In this document: positions 22,630-31,594 of the stretch, one piece after another
How positions within the stretch are numbered: position 1 is the stretch's first letter
Layout of the letters: every line of letters starts with the position of its first letter
NCBI GenBank assembly: GCA_022828135.1
Contig: JAJEJB010000036.1
Location: 1 to 46,232, forward strand
Reading direction: 5' to 3'
DNA: 46,232 bases
Source of the DNA: Acidimicrobiia bacterium
Lineage (GTDB): Bacteria > Actinomycetota > Acidimicrobiia > Acidimicrobiales > Aldehydirespiratoraceae
The notes under the pieces: generated by a model
Database searches by the model: none
What the model saw: only the letters and a program-made list of their open reading frames with translations
What the model was told of the DNA's origin: nothing
Made by a program: the position numbers and the translations under genes

Positions 22630-23856
22630 CTAGATGCCGTGAACCAGGTCCCGCAGGCGGGCGTCGTTGGAGAACATCTCCACGATCGGCTCGTCGAGCT
22701 CGAGACGCCGCTGGAGCCGCTTCACGTCGAGCTCCTCGTCCCAAAGCGACAGCGTCACCACCACGCCGGACTCGCCCGCCCGGGCCGTGCGCCCGGCCCG
22801 GTGCACATAGGTCTTGTGATCCGACGGCGGGTCGTACTGCACCACGATGTCGACATCGTCGACATGGATGCCGCGGGCGGCCACATCGGTGGCCACCAGC
22901 ACCGGCAGATCGCCCTCTATGAACTGCCGCAGGGACTTCTCGCGGGCCGCCTGGCGCAGGTCGCCGTGGATCGGCGCGGCCTTCACGCCCTCGCGCCGCA
23001 GGTCGCGAGCCAACCGGTCGGCGGCCACCTTGGTGCGGGTGAACACCAGCGTGCGCCGCGCGGTGCCGGCGATGGCTGCGGTCACCTTCACCTTGTCGAG
23101 CTTGTGGACGCCCACGAAGCGGTGGACCATCTCGGCCACGGTGATCTCGCGGGGCGCCACCGAGTGCATCGATGGCTTGCTCTGGTAGCGCCTGATCAGC
23201 GAGTCGACGGCACCGTCGAGCGTGGCCGAGAACAGCAGGGTCTGGTGGCCGCTGTCGACGTTGCGCAGGATCCACTCCACCTGGGGCAGGAAGCCCATGT
23301 CGGCCATCCGGTCGGCCTCGTCCACCACCACATGGCGCACGGCTCGCAGGCTCACCGCGCCCCGGTCGATCAGGTCGATCATCCGGCCCGGCGTGGCCAC
23401 CGCCAGATCGACGCCGTCTTTCAACCGGGCGATCTGCTTGTCGATGGGCGCCCCGCCGTATATGGCGAGCACCCGGCGCCGGACCGCGGCCGCGGGAGCG
23501 GCCAACTCGTCGCAGATCTGGTTGGCCAGCTCGCGGGTGGGAGCGAGCACCAGGCCGGTGGGCGAGCCGGGCTTGGACCGGGGCAGCCGCTGAAGGATGG
23601 GCAGGCCGAAGGCGAGCGTCTTTCCGGAACCGGTCTTGGCCTTGCCGCACACGTCGCGGCCGGCCAGCGCATCGGGGATGGCGAGCGCCTGGATCGGGAA
23701 CGGGGCGGTGATGCCCCGCGCCGCCAGCGCCACCACGATCTCGTCGCATAACCCGAGGTCAGCGAAGGTGCCGGATCCGGCGGGAACCGGCTCAGAAGCG
23801 TCCGCTCCCAGGGAGCGGACGTCTAGGAGAGGATCAGAAAGGGTCATCAGAGACAC
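22630..23856 (-). CDS. DEAD-box RNA helicase
   Basis: 408 residues from GTG 23856, with ATG 23847 as an alternative. All motifs are present in order: Q-motif region with FPIQALAIP, motif I AKTGSGKT, Ia PTRELANQ, Ib TPGRMID, II DEAD, III SAT, IV LVFTRTK, V ATDVAARGI, VI HRAGRTARAG. The protein is short, ending soon after domain 2 with no long basic tail. It unwinds RNA, probably in ribosome assembly, RNA decay or cold adaptation. It is divergent from the adenosine deaminase gene, with a 29-bp gap between starts. Confidence 0.93.
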   Translation of the reverse strand: MSLMTLSDPLLDVRSLGADASEPVPAGSGTFADLGLCDEIVVALAARGITAPFPIQALAIPDALAGRDVCGKAKTGSGKTLAFGLPILQRLPRSKPGSPTGLVLAPTRELANQICDELAAPAAAVRRRVLAIYGGAPIDKQIARLKDGVDLAVATPGRMIDLIDRGAVSLRAVRHVVVDEADRMADMGFLPQVEWILRNVDSGHQTLLFSATLDGAVDSLIRRYQSKPSMHSVAPREITVAEMVHRFVGVHKLDKVKVTAAIAGTARRTLVFTRTKVAADRLARDLRREGVKAAPIHGDLRQAAREKSLRQFIEGDLPVLVATDVAARGIHVDDVDIVVQYDPPSDHKTYVHRAGRTARAGESGVVVTLSLWDEELDVKRLQRRLELDEPIVEMFSNDARLRDLVHGI

Positions 23857-23885
23857 AAGGCTACCGTTGTAGGATCCCGAATCCC

Positions 23886-24992
23886 GTGAACGCTGTCGAG
23901 GTCGGCCCTCCCACCCCCGGTCGCATCCGCCGCGCCCCCAAGGTCGTGCTCCACGACCACCTCGACGGCGGGCTGCGCCCCGAGACCATCATCGAACTGG
24001 CCGGCGAGACCGGCTACACAGAGCTTCCCACCACCGATCCGGCCGGTCTGGCCGCCTGGATGCAGCGGGGCGCCAACCGCAAGGACCTGACCCTCTACCT
24101 CGAGACGTTCGCCCACACCGTCGGCGTGATGCAGACCCCCGAGGCCGTCGCCCGGGTGGCCCGCGAGTGCGCCGAGGACCTCGCAGCCGACGGGGTCGTG
24201 TACGCCGAGGTCAGGTTCGCGCCCGAACTGCACGTCGAGCGGGGCCTGACCCTCGACGGCGCCATCGAGGCGGTCCTCGACGGATTCGCCCAGGGCAGCG
24301 CCCGCACCGACCTGACCATCCGGGCGATCTGCACCGCCATGCGCCACCTGCACCGGTCCGCCGAGGTGGCCGAGGCCGCGGTCCGCTGGAGGGACCACGG
24401 TGTGGTGGCCTTCGACATCGCCGGACCCGAGGACGGCTATCCCCCCGACGACCACCTCGACGCGTTCCAGTACTGCCACCGCGAGAACTTCCACATCACG
24501 ATCCACGCGGGCGAGGCCTACGGCCCCCGCTCCATCTGGAAGGCGCTGCAGTTCTGCGGAGCCGAGCGCCTCGGTCACGGCATCCGCATCATCGAGGACA
24601 TCGCCACCGGCGACGGCGGCGACCGCACCCTGGGCCGGCTGGCCCACTACATCCGGGACCGCCGCATCCCGTTGGAGGTGTGCCCCACCTCCAACGTCAA
24701 CACCGGGGTGTTCGCCTCGGTGGCCGAGCACCCGATAGACACTCTGGTCGATCTGCGGTTCCGGGTGACGGTCAACACCGACAACCGGCTGATGTCGAAC
24801 GTGTCGATGACCTCGGAAATGGCCGCTCTCGTCGATGCGTTCGGCTACGACTGGGCCCGCCTGCGGTGGCTGACGGTCAACGCCATGAAGTCGAGCTTCT
24901 TACCTTTCCGGGAACGACTTCAGATAATAGAGGGCATTATCAAGCCTCGATATGCTCCGCTCGAAGCGGCCCAGAGCGAGCCCCCGGCCTAA
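23886..24992 (+). CDS. add: Adenosine deaminase
   Basis: 368 residues from GTG 23886. Metal-dependent amidohydrolase: H23-D-H25 in VLHDHLDGGLRPETI, HAGEAYGP for the third metal His and catalytic Glu, ERLGHGIRI, CPTSNVNTGVF, and TVNTDNRLMSN with the Asp ligand. It deaminates adenosine to inosine in purine salvage. The start is very close to a TAGGAT -10-like box (about 23870-23875), so the message may be almost leaderless. Uracil phosphoribosyltransferase further on belongs to the same salvage theme. Confidence 0.92.
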   Translation: MNAVEVGPPTPGRIRRAPKVVLHDHLDGGLRPETIIELAGETGYTELPTTDPAGLAAWMQRGANRKDLTLYLETFAHTVGVMQTPEAVARVARECAEDLAADGVVYAEVRFAPELHVERGLTLDGAIEAVLDGFAQGSARTDLTIRAICTAMRHLHRSAEVAEAAVRWRDHGVVAFDIAGPEDGYPPDDHLDAFQYCHRENFHITIHAGEAYGPRSIWKALQFCGAERLGHGIRIIEDIATGDGGDRTLGRLAHYIRDRRIPLEVCPTSNVNTGVFASVAEHPIDTLVDLRFRVTVNTDNRLMSNVSMTSEMAALVDAFGYDWARLRWLTVNAMKSSFLPFRERLQIIEGIIKPRYAPLEAAQSEPPA

Positions 24993-25029
24993 CCCCCTCT
25001 CCCCTCCCCCGAACTGAGGAGACTCAGCC

Positions 25030-28000
25030 ATGACCCCTGTCCGTCGCCGTCTCGCCGTGCTCGTCGCCCTCGCCGTCGCGGCCTCGGTCTTCGCCCTTGC
25101 ACCCGCCGCCGGCGGCCAGACGGCGCCGGCGCAGAGCCAGGATGCCGGCGTTCATCAGCCCTCCATCGATGCGCTGGTGGATTTCGAGTTCTTCTTCGGC
25201 GTGGACGTGTTCTCCGGCACGGGCTGCGCCGACAGCGACGGCCTCTGCCCCGACGAGGACCTTCCCCGCCGGGAGATGGCGGTCTGGCTGGTCAGGATCC
25301 TCGACCGCACCGACCCGCCCGCTATCGACTCGTCGCGTTTCGCCGATGTCGACCCCGGTGCGTGGTGGTCCCCGCACGCGGAGCGCCTCGCCGAGTTGGG
25401 AATCGTCGAAGGATGCGAGACGGACCCCCTGAGATTCTGCCCCGACGATCCCATCGACCGCGGCCGCATGGCGGCGGTGCTGGCCAGAGCCTTCAGCCTG
25501 GACTCGGGTGTGAGGGCCGGGTTCGCGGACGTGCCGGCCGATCATGTCTTCGCCGACGACATCGACCGGCTGGCAGCGGCGCGGATCACAGCCGGGTGCG
25601 ACCACGCCCCGGCCCGCTACTGCCCGCAGCGCCATGTGACCCGCGGAGAGATGGCCACCTTCCTGGCTCGGGCGATCGGGCTCGTGTACCCGGCCGAACC
25701 GGTGCCCGCCCACGACCCCACGCCGCTGCCGGTCGACCCGGCCGTGACCATCGGGAAACTCGACAACGGCCTCACCTACTACCTCCGCCACAACGACAGC
25801 CCGGGCAAGAACCTCGCGGTGCGGCTGCTCGTCAACGTCGGATCGGTCGACGAGGCCGACCACGAGTCCGGCATCGCGCACTTCGTCGAGCACATGATGT
25901 TCAACGGCACCACCGACTTCCCCGGCAACTCCCTCGGCGAGGCCCTGAGGGAGATCGGCGTGGAACTGGGCCCCGACATCAACGCCGGTGTGGGCCACGA
26001 CCTGACCCTCTACCGGATCGAGGTGCGTCTCGACGCGGACCACAAGGCTCCCCTGGTGTTCCACGCACTGTCCCAGATGGCCAGCGCGGCCACCTTCGAA
26101 CCCGACGCGGTCGAATCCGAGAGAGGCGTAGTCCTCGACGAGATGCGCCTCGCCGTGGAGCGCGTCAACGGCCTCATCTCCCGCGAGTTCGACCGCGTCT
26201 ACACGCGGGGAACCCCCTATGAGGGCCGCGATCCCATCGGCACCCTCGACACCGTCAACGCGATGACGGCGGACGATCTGCGGGCCTTCTACGAGAAGTG
26301 GTACGTGCCCGCCAACATGGCGGTGGTCGTGGTGGGCGACATGGCTGTGGACGACCAGCAGGCACTGGTGGAGGAGCACTTCGGGCCGCTGCCGGCAGGC
26401 GAGGGACGCCGGGCCCCCAGCGTGTACATACCTCCCGCCGAGTCCTCGACCCATGTGGTAACCGACCCGAGGCAGGGCGTCACCTTCATCTCGCTGGACA
26501 TACCAATCGATCCCCATGATCTCGGCACCGTCGGCGGTGACCGGCTCACGACCATGGAGGCCCTCATCGAGATCATGATCGACAACCGCCTCGACGACGC
26601 CTACCACCGGGGCGAGCTGAGTCAGGTCGATCCTCCGAGATTCTTCGCCTTCACCTACAACCGCGGGCTGAGGTACTACGGCACGAACTGGCAGGGCGAC
26701 AACCTCGACACCGCCTCCAGGGACTACCTCTCGGTGCTGCTGACCGCGCAGGAGCACGGCTTCACTTCGGGCGACCTCAGGCGAGCCATCAGCCAGATCG
26801 TGTCCGACCTGCAGTTCCTGCTCGACAGGATTCCCACGATCCAGGACAATGAGTGGGCCGACTACTACCAGGATCACTTCTTCTACGGTGCCGACATCGA
26901 CTCCGTCGCGAGGTCGGTGACCCGGACCGCTCGGCTGCTGCCGCAGTTCACGCCCGGGGAGTTGACCGAGCACTTCCGGTGGCAGATGAGGCGCGGCGGA
27001 CTGGTGGTCATCGCAGTCGGTCCCGACCCGTCGAGCGTGCCGACGGTCGCCGAGCTCGACGCCGCCCTGGCTGCGGCCACGGCCGGACCGCCCCCGCAAG
27101 AGGCGGCCGTCATCGACCAGCTCATGGATCCTCCAGAACCCGCGGACCCCGTCTCGGAGCGATCCTTCGACGTCTTCGACGACGGGTACGAGTGGACCTT
27201 CGCCAACGGGGCCCGGGTCATGTTCGCGCCCTCCGACATCGCCGAGGGCTCGGTCAGCCTGCACGCCCAGTCCCTCGGGGGCTGGTCGCTGCTGGAGCCC
27301 GGCGACCGGGCCCTGTCGGCCATCGCGGTGAACGCGGTCGGGGGCAGCGGCCTGGGCGACGTGTCGAGAGCCGAGCTGAACCGCTTCCTGGAAGACACAA
27401 CCGTTTCGGTCAATCCCTACATTGGCGAAACGGCTGAGGGCTTCGCCGGGTCGTCAAGCACCGACGACGTCGAGACCATGTTCCAGCTCATCCACCTGCT
27501 GGTGACCGCGCCCCGGATCGACGACCAGTCCTACCAGGACGCCCTTCATACCGCCGAGACGAGGTTGGCGCTGGCGGAACGCGACCCCCGCTGGCAGGCG
27601 GCCATCGCCTACCTCGACGCCCGCTACGGCGACACCTGGCACCGGGCCATCGCCGAGCGCGAGGAAATCGACTCGCTCACCCCGCAGCGACTGCTGACCA
27701 TGTACCAGAGCCGTCTCGGCAGGGTCGACGACCTGGTGGTGGCCATCGCCGGCGACATCGACGCATCGGTGATCGAGCGTCTGGCCCGCCACTACATCGG
27801 CACGCTCCCCGCCGGTGAGCCCGACACCTACATCAACCATCGACCGCCCATGCCTGCTGGTCTGGTGCAGCGGCAGGTACAGGTCGGCGCGGGCGAGAGC
27901 GCCGTGCTGGAGATCTACAACGAGGCCGACATGGAGGTGACGCCCTTGGGAGTGGTGGCGGCCGATGTGCTCTCGGTCGCGCTGGAGGAGCGCGTCAACC

Positions 28001-28410
28001 TCGTGATCCGCGAGGAGCTGGGGGCCTCTTACATTGCGGGGGCCGCGGTCGACTCCAACACAATCCCCAGCCCGTTCTTCGACTCGGTGGTGTACGCCAC
28101 CCTCGATCCGAGCCGCTACGACGAGATCCACGCCACGGTGCTGGCAATCCTCGCCGAAGTGGCGGCCAACGGGCTGACTCCCGCAGAGTTCGAGCAGGCG
28201 ACCGCCATCCTGACCACCGACTACGCCCGGTCGCGCAACTCCGACCTGATCAGCGCGCTGCTGTCTCGACGCAACGCCGGCGACGAGGACGTGATCACCA
28301 AGAAGCGGCTCAGCGAGGAACTGCTCCGGGTGACGCCGGAGGACGTGCAGGCGGTGGCTGCCGCGCTCTACGGTGAGGGCGGACGCATCGAGATAGCGAG
28401 AAGGCCGTGA
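25030..28410 (+). CDS. Secreted M16 (pitrilysin-type) peptidase with N-terminal S-layer-like modules
   Basis: 1126 residues from ATG 25030, preceded by GAGGAG. Order: signal peptide (1 to about 36); three modules at about 40-230 built like S-layer homology repeats (FADVDPGAWWSPHAERLAELG, then CPDDPIDRGRMAAVLARAF, and a third with GEMATFLARAI); an M16 catalytic domain with H284-F-V-E287-H288 (the inverted zinc motif) and the third ligand near E362/E364; M16_C-type domains; then a second, non-catalytic M16 half without HxxEH, ending near 1120. The enzyme should act outside the cell, held to the wall by the repeats. It may degrade peptides. Stop overlaps the next start by 4 bp. Confidence 0.9.
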   Translation: MTPVRRRLAVLVALAVAASVFALAPAAGGQTAPAQSQDAGVHQPSIDALVDFEFFFGVDVFSGTGCADSDGLCPDEDLPRREMAVWLVRILDRTDPPAIDSSRFADVDPGAWWSPHAERLAELGIVEGCETDPLRFCPDDPIDRGRMAAVLARAFSLDSGVRAGFADVPADHVFADDIDRLAAARITAGCDHAPARYCPQRHVTRGEMATFLARAIGLVYPAEPVPAHDPTPLPVDPAVTIGKLDNGLTYYLRHNDSPGKNLAVRLLVNVGSVDEADHESGIAHFVEHMMFNGTTDFPGNSLGEALREIGVELGPDINAGVGHDLTLYRIEVRLDADHKAPLVFHALSQMASAATFEPDAVESERGVVLDEMRLAVERVNGLISREFDRVYTRGTPYEGRDPIGTLDTVNAMTADDLRAFYEKWYVPANMAVVVVGDMAVDDQQALVEEHFGPLPAGEGRRAPSVYIPPAESSTHVVTDPRQGVTFISLDIPIDPHDLGTVGGDRLTTMEALIEIMIDNRLDDAYHRGELSQVDPPRFFAFTYNRGLRYYGTNWQGDNLDTASRDYLSVLLTAQEHGFTSGDLRRAISQIVSDLQFLLDRIPTIQDNEWADYYQDHFFYGADIDSVARSVTRTARLLPQFTPGELTEHFRWQMRRGGLVVIAVGPDPSSVPTVAELDAALAAATAGPPPQEAAVIDQLMDPPEPADPVSERSFDVFDDGYEWTFANGARVMFAPSDIAEGSVSLHAQSLGGWSLLEPGDRALSAIAVNAVGGSGLGDVSRAELNRFLEDTTVSVNPYIGETAEGFAGSSSTDDVETMFQLIHLLVTAPRIDDQSYQDALHTAETRLALAERDPRWQAAIAYLDARYGDTWHRAIAEREEIDSLTPQRLLTMYQSRLGRVDDLVVAIAGDIDASVIERLARHYIGTLPAGEPDTYINHRPPMPAGLVQRQVQVGAGESAVLEIYNEADMEVTPLGVVAADVLSVALEERVNLVIREELGASYIAGAAVDSNTIPSPFFDSVVYATLDPSRYDEIHATVLAILAEVAANGLTPAEFEQATAILTTDYARSRNSDLISALLSRRNAGDEDVITKKRLSEELLRVTPEDVQAVAAALYGEGGRIEIARRP

Positions 28411-29033
28411 CCGAAGTCCATGTGATCGACAATGCGCTGGTCGCCGACCGGGTGACCCGCCTGCGCGACTCGTCCACCCCCAACCACGAGTTCCGGCGGC
28501 TGCTGCGCGACCTGAGCTCGATCCTGGTGTACGAGGCCATGAGGCAGGCTCCGCTCGAGCCCGTCGACGTCACCACCCCCATGGGCCCGACGGTGGGCTC
28601 CCGCCTCCAGCGTCCCCCGGTGGTGGTGCCGGTGCTGCGGGCCGGGCTGGGCATGCTCGACGCCGCCCTCGAGCTGCTCGGCGACGTGGAGGTGGCCTTC
28701 GTGGGCCTCAGGCGCAACGAGCAGACCCTGGAAGCCAGCCAGTATGCGAGCACGCTGCCGGAGAGCCTCGAAGGCCGCGACGCCCTGATCCTCGACCCGA
28801 TGCTGGCCACCGGCGGATCCTGCGTCCACGCTCTGGAGACGCTGAGGGCCAGCGGCGCGGCCCGGGTCACCGCGGTGTGCGTCCTGGCCGCTCCCGAGGG
28901 GATCGAGCGGGTGCGCGAATCGGGGCTGGCCGACGCCGTGTGCGTGGCCGCCGTCGACGAGTCGCTCGACCACAACGGGTTCATCCTGCCGGGTCTCGGC
29001 GATGCCGGCGACCGCCAGTTCAACCTGTCGTGA
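28407..29033 (+). CDS. upp: Uracil phosphoribosyltransferase
   Basis: 208 residues from GTG 28407, overlapping the M16 stop (GTGA). The PRPP loop reads ALILDPMLATGGSCVHAL, the active-site flexible region VPVLRAGLGMLDA, and the uracil-binding C-terminus VDESLDHNGFILPGLGDAGD. It makes UMP from uracil and PRPP. Full family length. Confidence 0.94.
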   Translation: MTEVHVIDNALVADRVTRLRDSSTPNHEFRRLLRDLSSILVYEAMRQAPLEPVDVTTPMGPTVGSRLQRPPVVVPVLRAGLGMLDAALELLGDVEVAFVGLRRNEQTLEASQYASTLPESLEGRDALILDPMLATGGSCVHALETLRASGAARVTAVCVLAAPEGIERVRESGLADAVCVAAVDESLDHNGFILPGLGDAGDRQFNLS

Positions 29034-29099
29034 CCCGATCCCGGCCGTGAACGGCCGCCGCCGGGCCTGCCGCCACCGCCTCGCGCTCGGGCCGGTCAC

Positions 29100-30020
29100 G
29101 TGAGCCGCCTGGTCGCGGTCGCGCCGGACACCCGGCCCGTGATGTACGACGCGTTCGCGGCCGCGGTGCGCGACGCCGGCGGCGAGGTGGCGGACCTGGC
29201 CGAGGCTCAAGCCCTGATCTGGGCCGACCCCTATGCGGCCGCCATGTACCCGGAGGTGATTGCCGCGGCCCCGCACGTCGAGTGGGTGCAACTCCCCTAT
29301 GCGGGTGTCGAGCCGTTCCTCGACTATCTCGACACGCGCTTCACGTGGACCTGCGCCAAGGGCGTCTACGCCGATCCCGTGGCCGAATGGGTGATGGCCG
29401 CGTTGCTGATGGGCATGCGGGACTTCCATCTGTTCGCGGCGGCCGACTCGTGGTGCGAGGAGTCGGGACGCAACCTGTTCGGGACTCGAATCACCGTGCT
29501 GGGCGGGGGCGGAATCACCCAGTCGCTCATGCGGCTGCTGGAGCCGTGGGGCTGCCGGGTGACGGTGGTGCGACGCTCGACAGAGCCGTTCGAGGGCGCC
29601 GTCCGTACTGTGACGCTGGCCGACGCGCACGAGGCGGTGGCCGGCGCCGACGCAGTGGTGGTGGCGCTGGCTCTGACCGACGAGACCCGCCATGTGGTGG
29701 ACGCGGGGCTGCTGGCGTCGATGGGTCCGCAGTGCTGGCTGGTGAACGTGGCCCGGGGCGGCCACGTGGACCACGCCGCGCTGGGGGCCGCGCTGCGGGC
29801 GGGAACCATCGCGGGGGCGGTGCTGGATGTGACCGACCCCGAGCCGTTGCCCGACGACTCGGAGCTGTGGGCCCTGCCGAACTGCGTGATCACGCCCCAC
29901 ATCGGCAACACCCGCGAGATGGGCCTGCCCCTGATCACGAACCGGGTGCGCGAGAACGTAGGCCGCTGGCTGGCCGGCGAGGAGTTGCTAGGCCTAGTCG
30001 ACGTAGCCCTCGGCTACTGA
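29100..30020 (+). CDS. D-isomer specific 2-hydroxyacid dehydrogenase family protein
   Basis: 306 residues from GTG 29100. NAD-binding GTRITVLGGGGITQSLMRLL, where the usual G-x-G-x-x-G is close to GGGGIT; the catalytic set is LVNVARGGHVD (Arg), DVTDPEPLPDDSEL (Glu) and VITPHIGN (His). The substrate-binding N-terminus is short. Substrate unknown. It stands alone after upp with a 66-bp gap. Confidence 0.88.
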   Translation: MSRLVAVAPDTRPVMYDAFAAAVRDAGGEVADLAEAQALIWADPYAAAMYPEVIAAAPHVEWVQLPYAGVEPFLDYLDTRFTWTCAKGVYADPVAEWVMAALLMGMRDFHLFAAADSWCEESGRNLFGTRITVLGGGGITQSLMRLLEPWGCRVTVVRRSTEPFEGAVRTVTLADAHEAVAGADAVVVALALTDETRHVVDAGLLASMGPQCWLVNVARGGHVDHAALGAALRAGTIAGAVLDVTDPEPLPDDSELWALPNCVITPHIGNTREMGLPLITNRVRENVGRWLAGEELLGLVDVALGY

Positions 30021-30056
30021 CGTTCCTTCCAGGATCCTGATGCTTCAATACATTCT

Positions 30057-30464
30057 GTGATATTACAGTTGCAATGGTTGTGGCTTGCGGATATTGTCCC
30101 AGGCATGGAGGCCGCACTCCTCACGATGAACGCCGCGCTGATCACCATTGTCGCTGCGACGTTCGTCGCCGTGCTTGGGAGCATCCACGAACAGCGCCGG
30201 GAGGGGGCCAAGACACGCGAAGAGCTGAACGACAAGCTGGACGAGAACACCGAAGCCTTGCGGGACCTCGCCTCCCGGACGACGGTCCTCGAGGCCAGCC
30301 ACCAGCATCTACTCCAGGACTTCGCGGAGCACCGCCGCATCACCGAGAAGAACCACAAAGAGGTCACCGGCAGCCTCGCCGACACCCGCGAGCGACTGGC
30401 CCGCATCGAGGGTCATCTGGGCGTCGGCCTCACGCCACCGAACGCCACCGGCGCCAACGGCTAG
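30057..30464 (+). CDS. Small membrane-anchored coiled-coil protein
   Basis: 135 residues from GTG 30057, or 119 from ATG 30105; neither has a strong ribosome binding site. One membrane helix (AALITIVAATFVAVLGSI) is followed by a long charged helix (RREGAKTREELNDKLDENTE... to ...RERLARIEGHLG) with heptad-like spacing. This layout occurs in phage holin-like and in stress proteins, but no family is recognised. Confidence 0.6.
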   Translation: MILQLQWLWLADIVPGMEAALLTMNAALITIVAATFVAVLGSIHEQRREGAKTREELNDKLDENTEALRDLASRTTVLEASHQHLLQDFAEHRRITEKNHKEVTGSLADTRERLARIEGHLGVGLTPPNATGANG

Positions 30465-30478
30465 TTCCCAACAAGTAC

Positions 30479-30526
30479 TTGACACAGCCCTCCTGTTGGT
30501 GCAAACTAGTTTGTATTACAAACTAG
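30479..30526 (+). promoter_or_regulatory. Promoter and perfect operator for the membrane-protein/regulator module
   Basis: -35 TTGACA at 30479-30484. A perfect inverted repeat with 10-bp arms CTAGTTTGTA and TACAAACTAG and one central base spans 30506-30526; the likely -10 (about 30502-30508) overlaps its left edge, so a bound repressor would block RNA polymerase. A ribosome binding site (GGGAGG) follows at 30531. The winged-helix protein two genes on is the probable ligand. Confidence 0.7.
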
Positions 30527-30544
30527 CTGCGGGAGGCGGAGCAA

Positions 30545-31186
30545 GTGGAGACATTCGATGAGGGCGCGGACGCCCTGACAGCCGAGGAGAGCTGGCAGTC
30601 CATCCACGCCACGATGGACAACGTCCGGAGTTCCATGTACGTAGCCGGGATGGCGACGATCCTGCTGATGTGGGGCGTGATCCTGGCCGTGGGCTACCTC
30701 ACCATGTACGGCGTCTACGAACTGGCACCAGACTTCGCTGAGCAACATCCGTGGTTCCCGGCACCCCTGTGGTGGGTTCTCGGGCCTGTCGGAGGGGTCT
30801 CAAGCGGCATCATCGGAAGCCGTGCCAGCCGACGCCTCTCATACGGCGCTGCGGGTCGCCGGGCCGGAATCCGTGTGTGCCTCTTCTTCGTCACGATGGT
30901 CGTGGCGATGTTCCTCATACTGGGAGTCGCAGGAGTGTTGGACGACCCGAACGCGGACGGCGGGAAGACCCTGACAGCCTCGATCGCCGCCTTTGTGGCC
31001 CTGGGGTACATCCTGTTCGGGATAATGACCCGGGCGGTGATCGCCCTTGCAGGCGCCGGCTTCGCGGTCGTCTTCTTCGTCCCGCACTACCTGCTGGGCG
31101 ATGCGGCACTGGGCGTGACCGGCGTGTTGAGCCTGGTGACGTTCGGTCTCACCTTCCTATGGATACGCAGGACCGGTGAATGGTGA
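30545..31186 (+). CDS. Multi-pass membrane protein of unknown function
   Basis: 213 residues from GTG 30545 with GGGAGG upstream. The N-terminal 35 residues are soluble and acidic; then about five or six helices: MYVAGMATILLMWGVILAVG, WVLGPVGGVSSGIIG, GIRVCLFFVTMVVAMFLILG, LTASIAAFVALGYILFGIM, and two more ending in FGLTFLWIRR. Similar proteins occur next to winged-helix regulators in many actinobacteria and firmicutes. Function unknown, perhaps membrane stress. The stop overlaps the regulator start by 11 bp. Confidence 0.75.
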   Translation: METFDEGADALTAEESWQSIHATMDNVRSSMYVAGMATILLMWGVILAVGYLTMYGVYELAPDFAEQHPWFPAPLWWVLGPVGGVSSGIIGSRASRRLSYGAAGRRAGIRVCLFFVTMVVAMFLILGVAGVLDDPNADGGKTLTASIAAFVALGYILFGIMTRAVIALAGAGFAVVFFVPHYLLGDAALGVTGVLSLVTFGLTFLWIRRTGEW

Positions 31187-31526
31187 GCGGCCCGTGAGCG
31201 ACGGGGCCTCCCCCGCCGGGGACGGGGTCGTACTCGACGAGACCATTCATCAGCCGGCCCGGCTGAGGATCATGACGTTGCTGGTCTCGGTTCCGGAGGC
31301 GGACCGGTTGGCCTACGGGTTCATCCAGCAGACCCTGGGGCTGACCGGCGGGAACCAGACCGTCCATCTGCGCAAGCTTGAGGCCGCCGGGTTCCTGACC
31401 ATCACCAAGGAGTTCGAGGGGGCCAAGCCCCGCACCTGGCTGCGGGCGACCCGAGCCGGGCGGCGGGCCTACGCCGACTACCTCTCGAACCTCGAGAAGG
31501 CACTCGGACTGCAAATTCCGAAGTGA
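31176..31526 (+). CDS. Winged helix transcriptional regulator
   Basis: 116 residues from GTG 31176 (GCAGGA 5 bp upstream); GTG 31194 is an alternative. The winged helix: TIHQPARLRIMTLL, then FIQQTLGLTGGNQTVHLRKL as recognition helix, then a wing FLTITKEFEGAKPRTWLRAT. This matches the short MarR/PadR-like winged-helix group (PF13601 type). It follows the membrane protein in the same operon and is the likely ligand of the upstream palindrome. The ligand sensed is unknown. The 68 bp after it to the aldolase gene are AT-rich with no clear terminator. Confidence 0.82.
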   Translation: MNGERPVSDGASPAGDGVVLDETIHQPARLRIMTLLVSVPEADRLAYGFIQQTLGLTGGNQTVHLRKLEAAGFLTITKEFEGAKPRTWLRATRAGRRAYADYLSNLEKALGLQIPK

Positions 31527-31594
31527 GAAGAGCCTTTTAATGATTTTCATGTTATTAGCGAGGTAATCGTTCGGAGCTGTCGTCTAGCCTGGCC

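Noticed and set aside
25024..27264. 746-codon minus-strand frame opposite the M16 gene
   Set aside because: A GC-rich antisense shadow with His/Gly/Val-rich nonsense; the plus strand encodes a complete recognisable protein.
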